Shown: positions 59,346-64,000 of the stretch, piece after piece
Layout: the number at the start of each line of letters is the position of its first letter
How positions within the stretch are numbered: position 1 is the stretch's first letter
DNA from: Thermogemmatispora aurantia
GTDB lineage: Bacteria > Chloroflexota > Ktedonobacteria > Ktedonobacterales > Ktedonobacteraceae
Direction of reading: 5' to 3'
Assembly (NCBI RefSeq): GCF_008974285.1
Contig: NZ_BKZV01000009.1
Span: 1 to 64,000, forward strand
DNA: 64,000 nucleotides
The notes under the pieces: generated by a model
Told to the model about the DNA's origin: nothing
The model's database searches: none
What the model saw: only the letters and a program-made list of their open reading frames with translations
Translations under genes and position numbers: made by a program

Positions 59346-60263
59346 ATGCCCCCTGCGATGACTGGAGAAGAACGAAGCTCCTGGGAGCATCGCTTTATCA
59401 CAGCCAACGGTATTCGGCTCCACTATGTGACCCAGGGAGAGGGACCGCTGGTGCTCTTGCTCCACGGCTTCCCGGAGTTCTGGTATTCCTGGCGCCATCA
59501 GATTCCTGTTCTGGCCGAAGCCGGTTATTGCGTTGTAGCTCCCGACCTGCGCGGCTACAACGAGAGCGAGAAGCCGCGTTGGGGCTATGACCTGCGCACC
59601 CTGGCGCGCGATGTGGCGGCCCTGATGGTGGCTCTGGGTTACGAGCGGGCGATCGTCATGGGTCACGACTGGGGTGGCGTCATTGCCTGGCAGGTAGCAA
59701 TGCGCTATCCCGAGCTGGTTGAGCGCCTGGTGATTATGAATGCCCCCCATCCGGCGGCCATGCTGCGCGAGTTGCGTTCCCTGAAGCAGCTGCGCATGAG
59801 CTGGTATATTTTCGCCTTCCAGCTGCCCTGGCTGCCGGAATACATGCTGGGTCGCAACGGGGCCAACGAGATCGGCAGGATGCTACGCGGCAGCGCCGTC
59901 CAGAAGGATGCTTTCCCGCGCTCCGTCACCGCCTATTATCAGGCTGCCATGAGCAAGCCCGGAGCCTTGCCGGCGGCTCTCGCCTACTATCGGCAGTTTG
60001 TGCGCGACCTGCCGCGCTCCCTCTGGCGTCGTCAGCTGCGGGCCTGGCCCCGTATTCAGGCCCCGACTCTGCTGCTCTGGGGCCTGCAGGATATCGCCCT
60101 CAGCGTCGAGCTAACCTACGGCCTGGAGCCGTACGTCAAGCAGCTGCGTGTTGTCTACCTGCCCGAAAGCGGTCACTGGGTCCAGCAGGAGCAACCCGAG
60201 CAGGTCAATCGCCTGCTGCTCAACTTCCTGCAAGAGCGGGAGGCGAACGCTCCAGGCGCCTGA
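59346..60263 (+). CDS. Alpha/beta hydrolase, epoxide-hydrolase type
   Basis: The oxyanion-hole motif HGFPEFWYSWRHQ (about residue 40), nucleophile elbow MGHDWGGVIAW (Asp108), an acid Asp in LLWGLQDIALS and base His in PESGHWVQQE form an Asp-Asp-His triad as in soluble epoxide hydrolases and haloalkane dehalogenases. Cap-domain Tyr residues cannot be assigned by eye. The ATG at 59,346 follows AGGAG; a longer frame adds 89 residues of GC-rich spacer. The product is 305 residues. Confidence 0.85.
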   Translation: MPPAMTGEERSSWEHRFITANGIRLHYVTQGEGPLVLLLHGFPEFWYSWRHQIPVLAEAGYCVVAPDLRGYNESEKPRWGYDLRTLARDVAALMVALGYERAIVMGHDWGGVIAWQVAMRYPELVERLVIMNAPHPAAMLRELRSLKQLRMSWYIFAFQLPWLPEYMLGRNGANEIGRMLRGSAVQKDAFPRSVTAYYQAAMSKPGALPAALAYYRQFVRDLPRSLWRRQLRAWPRIQAPTLLLWGLQDIALSVELTYGLEPYVKQLRVVYLPESGHWVQQEQPEQVNRLLLNFLQEREANAPGA

Positions 60264-60265
60264 GA

Positions 60266-61906
60266 TCAGGCAACGACGACGGTAATCGTATGGTAGCCCG
60301 AGGCGCCATCGGGCAGCGGCGGGGCCGGTCGGGGGTCCTGGACATTGCCCTGCAGGTCGATGGCGCGCGCCGTGATGGTGTAGCTGCCGGCCTGGGACGG
60401 CACACGCCAGGGGAGTTCCCAGAGCACCCAGGTGAGCGCTGACAGAGGGCGCTTGAGAGTAGCGCGTCGCCAGCTCTGCCCCAGGTCGAAACTCACGTCG
60501 ACCTCACTGATGCCGCGCTCCCCCGAAAAGGCTACGCCAGCAATATAGGCCAGACTGTTGGCCTGCAGACGGCTCCCGTCAAGAGGGGTATCGATGCGCG
60601 TCGTCATGCGGATCTGAGCCTCGTCGCTCCAGCCGCGCTGCTGCCAGTAGCCCTGGTAGTCATAGTTCACGACCTCGATGCGTGTGATCCATTTGGCGTG
60701 CTTCATACCATAAATGCCGGGCACCAGCAGACGCAGCGGATAGCCGTGGCGCTCCGGCAACGTCTGGCCATTCATGCGCACGGCGAGCACGGTTGTCGGC
60801 TCCAGGGCCTTGGTGAGATGGATACTGTCGCTGTAGTCATCGGCGCAAGAGAAGACCACCTTCGTAGCCCCCGGCTTGGGACGCGCGCGCTGCAGGAGAA
60901 CGTTCAGCGGCACCCCCTCCCAGAGAGCGTTGCTCATGTAGGGACCGCCGACCTCATTGCTGATGCACATCATCGACTCATACTGGCGGCGCATTGGAAG
61001 CGTCAGCAGCTCGGCATAGGTCAGCGTGTAGGGCTGCTCAACCTGGCCGCCGATCGTGAGGCGCCAGCTCTGGCCGTTGACCACAGGGTCAGCCAGCAGG
61101 TTCTTTGAGACCACGTAATATTGATCGTTCGGCGTGATTTCTGATGAAAGATGAGGAACAGGCACGATGCTCCCGTAGTTTGGCTGGGGCGGCGGCACGA
61201 CGCGGCTCTTGAAGCCGCGCAGGGTAACTGTCGGAGCATGGGCGCCCTGCGTAATAAAGCGGAAGGCGAAAGCAGCCAGCAGGCCCACACCGCCCAGGAT
61301 CAGGCCGCGGCGCAGCAGGGTCTGACGTTGCTCGCGCACCTCGGCCCGGTGCTGCTCCTCACGAAGGCGACTGGCTGTCAGCCAGTGGTAGGCGGGTGGG
61401 AAGAGTAAAGCGAAGACCAGGCCGCTGGCGGCCAGGCTCCACATGCTATTGAACCAGCCGATGCTCAGCGTAGCGCCGAAGAGGCCGGCCCCAGTCAGCG
61501 GTAGCACCACCAGACCGGCGAAGAACCAGAGCAAAGCCGCCAGCACGAGGCCGTCCCCGAGCCGTGGCCCGGGATCAGACTTGAGCAGGAAGCGCCGACG
61601 TGCCAGCATGTACAGGCCGCCGCTGGCAGCGAAAACCAGGCACTGGCCCAGGATCACGCAAACCAGTAAATAGCGCTTCGCTTCGTCGCCCATCAATTGC
61701 TGGAGAAATTGAAAAAGCGACAGGGGCATTAGTGCCGTGATGGCCGCTCCGACCTGCTCTGGCAGCGACACACCGTGGGCGAAGACATTCAGCAAAAGCA
61801 TACAGCCCGAGGAGGCGAGTCCGGCCAGCAGACCGGCGCCGCTGCCGGCAACAAAAGCCTCCTGAGCAGAAGGCCTCGGGGGCGAAGAGGTCTCAGGCGA
61901 AGCCAT
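60266..61906 (-). CDS. Membrane-bound sulfite-oxidase-like molybdoenzyme
   Basis: Five or six membrane helices occupy residues 20-220. The rest is a sulfite-oxidase-type molybdopterin domain with QYESMMCISNEVGGPYMSNA, where Cys314 should bind molybdenum, then a dimerisation-like domain with EVDVSFDLGQSWRRATLKRP. Related enzymes are SuoX and the YedY family; a fused multi-helix membrane part is uncommon. The substrate is unknown. It converges on the hydrolase gene with 2 nt between stops. Confidence 0.82.
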   Translation of the reverse strand: MASPETSSPPRPSAQEAFVAGSGAGLLAGLASSGCMLLLNVFAHGVSLPEQVGAAITALMPLSLFQFLQQLMGDEAKRYLLVCVILGQCLVFAASGGLYMLARRRFLLKSDPGPRLGDGLVLAALLWFFAGLVVLPLTGAGLFGATLSIGWFNSMWSLAASGLVFALLFPPAYHWLTASRLREEQHRAEVREQRQTLLRRGLILGGVGLLAAFAFRFITQGAHAPTVTLRGFKSRVVPPPQPNYGSIVPVPHLSSEITPNDQYYVVSKNLLADPVVNGQSWRLTIGGQVEQPYTLTYAELLTLPMRRQYESMMCISNEVGGPYMSNALWEGVPLNVLLQRARPKPGATKVVFSCADDYSDSIHLTKALEPTTVLAVRMNGQTLPERHGYPLRLLVPGIYGMKHAKWITRIEVVNYDYQGYWQQRGWSDEAQIRMTTRIDTPLDGSRLQANSLAYIAGVAFSGERGISEVDVSFDLGQSWRRATLKRPLSALTWVLWELPWRVPSQAGSYTITARAIDLQGNVQDPRPAPPLPDGASGYHTITVVVA

Positions 61907-62393
61907 TGTTGACGAAACAGCCCTTTCTAGCGCGAGCGTGAGATGAGGAGCACCGCAAGCAACGACAAGACAAAACGATGGAAGAGAGTGAGCTGAGCTT
62001 GCCCCGCTCGATCATCTCCGCGCCATCTTCATGGACCCTGCCTTTTATTGTAAGTCAGGCCACATCATCAATGCTACACGTGCAAGCAAGGCCCCATTGA
62101 CAGGCCTCTGGCCAGTCTAACCGGTGAGAAGGGCTACAGGCTCAAACGATGGGGCACAGAGGGAAAGCAAGCTCAGGAGAACGGTCACTTGTTGCTTGCC
62201 TGCAAATGGAGTATCATCTATGCCGAATAGCGCTCCCCCTGCCTGCTAAGGCCGCTTCCGAAGGGTAGCGTGCGTCTCGCTCGCTGGCTGATTGGAGGCG
62301 CCGGAGCGCACACAATCGGCAGTCGCCCCTCTCTTGCGTCCCGGAGGAAGGGACGCCACTAGTAAAAGACCATCTGCGAGGAAGCCGAGACTT
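61907..62393. other. Divergent spacer between the molybdoenzyme and the ROK kinase
   Basis: It carries a plus-strand promoter at 62,189-62,217. No gene is supported. A clear minus-strand promoter for the molybdoenzyme was not found. Confidence 0.6.
62189..62217 (+). promoter_or_regulatory. Promoter of the ROK kinase gene
   Basis: TTGTTG and TATCAT are 17 bp apart. Transcription would start near 62,224, about 170 nt before the chosen ATG. Confidence 0.6.
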
Positions 62394-63464
62394 ATGCCAG
62401 AAGATCAAGTGATCACAGCTACGACGACAGCAGCGACGGTAGACACTGCGCATCTCCCCCTGGCCGTCGGCGTTGATCTGGGAGGAACGCAGCTACGGGT
62501 AGCGGTGCTGCGCGGGGCCACCCTGCTTTCGCGCGTGGGCCTGCTGACCGGCGAAGATGCGACGCCTGAGCGTCTGATCCCGCGCATTTGCGACGCAATT
62601 CGTCAGGCGCTCGCTGAGGCGAGGGTTGAGCTAGGGCAGGTGGCCGGTATTGGCTTAGGGGCCCCAGGCCCCCTCAACAGCAAGAGCGGTATCATCTACT
62701 CGCCGCCCAATTTACCGGGATGGGAAAACGTCCCCATTCGCGACATCCTGCAGAAAGAGTTCCCCGTGCCCATCTACATCGAGAACGATGCCCATTGCGC
62801 GGCTCTGGGCGAATACATGTTTGGGGCCGGGCGTGGCAGCGAGGACATGGTCTATATGACCGTCAGCACAGGGATCGGCGGCGGCATCATCTGCAAGGGC
62901 CGCCTGTTAGAAGGGGCGGGGGGGACCGCCGGCGAACTGGGACATATGACCATCGATCTTCACGGTCCCCGCTGTAACTGTGGCAACATCGGCTGTTTAG
63001 AGGCCATTGCCTCGGGGACAGCCATTGCGCGGCGAGCTAATGAGGCTATTGCTGCCGGCCAGGGGGCGGAGTTGCTCGCCTTTGCGCGCTCACTCGACGA
63101 GCAGACGGCACGCCAGTTGCATCTGCCTGCTGGCACGGAGAAGGAGAGCATCGAGCGTGTGAATGCCCGCACTGTCGGCGAAGCGGCGCGGGCCGGTATC
63201 GCGCTGGCCCGACAGATCCTCGGTGAAGCGGCGCGGGGGCTGGGTGTGGGCCTCGTCAACGTGATCCATATCTTTAATCCGCGTAAAATTATTCTGGGGG
63301 GCGGCGTCATGCAGCTCGGCGACCTGATTCTCGGGCCGGCCCTCGACATTGTCGAACAGCGTGCCATGAAGGCCCCACGCTCTATCGTGAGCATCGAGCT
63401 AGCGCAACTTGGCCCCAATGTTGGGCTGATTGGGGCCGGTACCTTGATCTACTATCATGGCTGA
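62394..63464 (+). CDS. ROK-family sugar kinase (probable glucokinase)
   Basis: The phosphate-binding motif is VGVDLGGTQLRVAVLR near residue 25. The ROK zinc motif is CNCGNIGCLEA, preceded by GELGHMTIDLHG with the catalytic region VYIENDAHCAALGEY-like (read as YIENDAHCAALGEYMFGAG). The ROK family includes glucokinases and repressors; no DNA-binding domain is present, so a kinase is likely. GAGGAAG precedes the ATG at 62,394. The product is 356 residues. Confidence 0.9.
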   Translation: MPEDQVITATTTAATVDTAHLPLAVGVDLGGTQLRVAVLRGATLLSRVGLLTGEDATPERLIPRICDAIRQALAEARVELGQVAGIGLGAPGPLNSKSGIIYSPPNLPGWENVPIRDILQKEFPVPIYIENDAHCAALGEYMFGAGRGSEDMVYMTVSTGIGGGIICKGRLLEGAGGTAGELGHMTIDLHGPRCNCGNIGCLEAIASGTAIARRANEAIAAGQGAELLAFARSLDEQTARQLHLPAGTEKESIERVNARTVGEAARAGIALARQILGEAARGLGVGLVNVIHIFNPRKIILGGGVMQLGDLILGPALDIVEQRAMKAPRSIVSIELAQLGPNVGLIGAGTLIYYHG

Positions 63465-63548
63465 TCCCTCTGCCGGGCTGGGCTGGTCGCTGTCAGCGAG
63501 CCGGTAGTGGGAGAGAGGCCAGGCAGGAACAAAACAAGCAGACGGAAC

Positions 63549-64000
63549 ATGGTGACAAAGAAGAAGGAACGTCTCGACGTCGCAATGGTGCGTCGCGGCC
63601 TAGTAGCCAGCCGGGAGCGAGCCCAGGCTCTGATCATGGCGGGGCGCGTCTATGTAGGTGAGCGACGCCTGGAGAAGCCCGGCGCCCAGGTGTCCGACGA
63701 TGCCGAGATTCGCCTCGACCTGGCCGCGCCCGAACTGCGCTACGTCAGCCGTGGCGGATTGAAGCTCGAAAAGGCTCTCGCTGTCTTCGGACTGGATCCG
63801 CGAGGATTGGTCGCCCTGGATGTTGGCGCCTCGACCGGCGGCTTTACCGATTGCCTGCTGCAGCGAGGAGCGGCCCGCGTCTATGCTGTCGACGTCGGGC
63901 ATGGACAGCTGGCCTGGAAGCTGCGCAGCGACGCGCGCGTCGTCGTCATGGAGGGGGTTAACATCCGTTACCTGGAGACGCTGCCAGAGAGGCCGCAGTG
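63549..64000 (+). CDS. tlyA: TlyA-type rRNA 2'-O-methyltransferase (partial, 3' end missing)
   Basis: The readable 150 residues begin MVTKKKERLDVAMVRRGLVA, an S4 RNA-binding domain with SRERAQALIMAGRVYV, then YVSRGGLKLEKAL and VALDVGASTGGFTDCLLQRG, the FtsJ-like SAM motif of TlyA/hemolysin A. TlyA methylates cytidines in 16S and 23S rRNA. The window ends inside the catalytic domain, so completeness is unknown. A GTG one codon on is an alternative start. Confidence 0.9.
   Translation, partial: MVTKKKERLDVAMVRRGLVASRERAQALIMAGRVYVGERRLEKPGAQVSDDAEIRLDLAAPELRYVSRGGLKLEKALAVFGLDPRGLVALDVGASTGGFTDCLLQRGAARVYAVDVGHGQLAWKLRSDARVVVMEGVNIRYLETLPERPQ

Overview
The window is a GC-rich bacterial chromosome segment, most likely from a Ktedonobacteria-type Chloroflexota (Thermogemmatispora or a close relative). 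The lineage is inferred from the protein sequences, the long GC-rich spacers, the many ribosomal proteins with extra tails or insertions, and an IscB element, a family abundant in Ktedonobacter. No 16S rRNA gene is present to confirm it.

Positions 1-22,965 hold one long plus-strand translation cluster in the classical S10-spc-alpha order: tuf (3' end), rpsJ-rplC-rplD-rplW-rplB-rpsS-rplV-rpsC-rplP-rpmC-rpsQ-rplN-rplX-rplE-rpsN-rpsH-rplF-rplR-rpsE-rpmD-rplO-secY-adk-map-infA-rpmJ-rpsM-rpsK-rpsD-rpoA-rplQ-truA-rplM-rpsI. It ends at a strong two-way terminator near 23,150-23,197. Many spacers are 200-650 bp, and infA has its own near-consensus promoter. At least nine proteins in this window (L3, L4, S3, S17, L18, S5, L17, and later S6 and S18) are much larger than usual.

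Positions 23,262-34,035 hold nitrogen metabolism and housekeeping genes: ilvE and an arginase (minus), a family 5 peptide-type solute-binding lipoprotein and gdhA (plus), then hemW-recJ and a membrane-anchored PpiC-type isomerase (minus). gdhA lies behind a consensus promoter and a roughly 430-nt leader full of perfect hairpins, including an intrinsic terminator.

Positions 34,425-36,055 are an IS200/IS605-like insertion encoding an intact IscB nuclease with its omega-RNA directly upstream; no transposase is present. It sits just downstream of the minus-strand rpsF-ssb-rpsR operon (36,329-38,036). rpmI-rplT and a TrmH-type RNA methyltransferase follow on the plus strand.

Positions 41,224-54,497 are mostly minus strand: a chemoreceptor, signal peptidase I, a PHP phosphoesterase, RNase Y with tandem promoters, a NAD(P)HX repair enzyme, a LolA-like lipoprotein, and an ECF sigma factor followed by an unusual putative anti-sigma-Rieske fusion and a YtkA-like protein. 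A NUDIX hydrolase and a methyltransferase are on the plus strand. Positions 55,346-64,000 carry the succinate dehydrogenase operon sdhCDAB, an epoxide-hydrolase-like enzyme, a membrane sulfite-oxidase-like molybdoenzyme (minus), a ROK sugar kinase and the 5' part of a TlyA-type rRNA methyltransferase cut by the window end.

The most unusual material is the IscB/omega-RNA element, the hairpin-rich gdhA leader, an AT-rich cloverleaf-like sequence near 40,875-40,970, the sigma/anti-sigma-Rieske locus with a duplicated upstream motif, and the expanded ribosomal proteins. All functions are assigned by reading motifs and comparing with known families; no database search was run.
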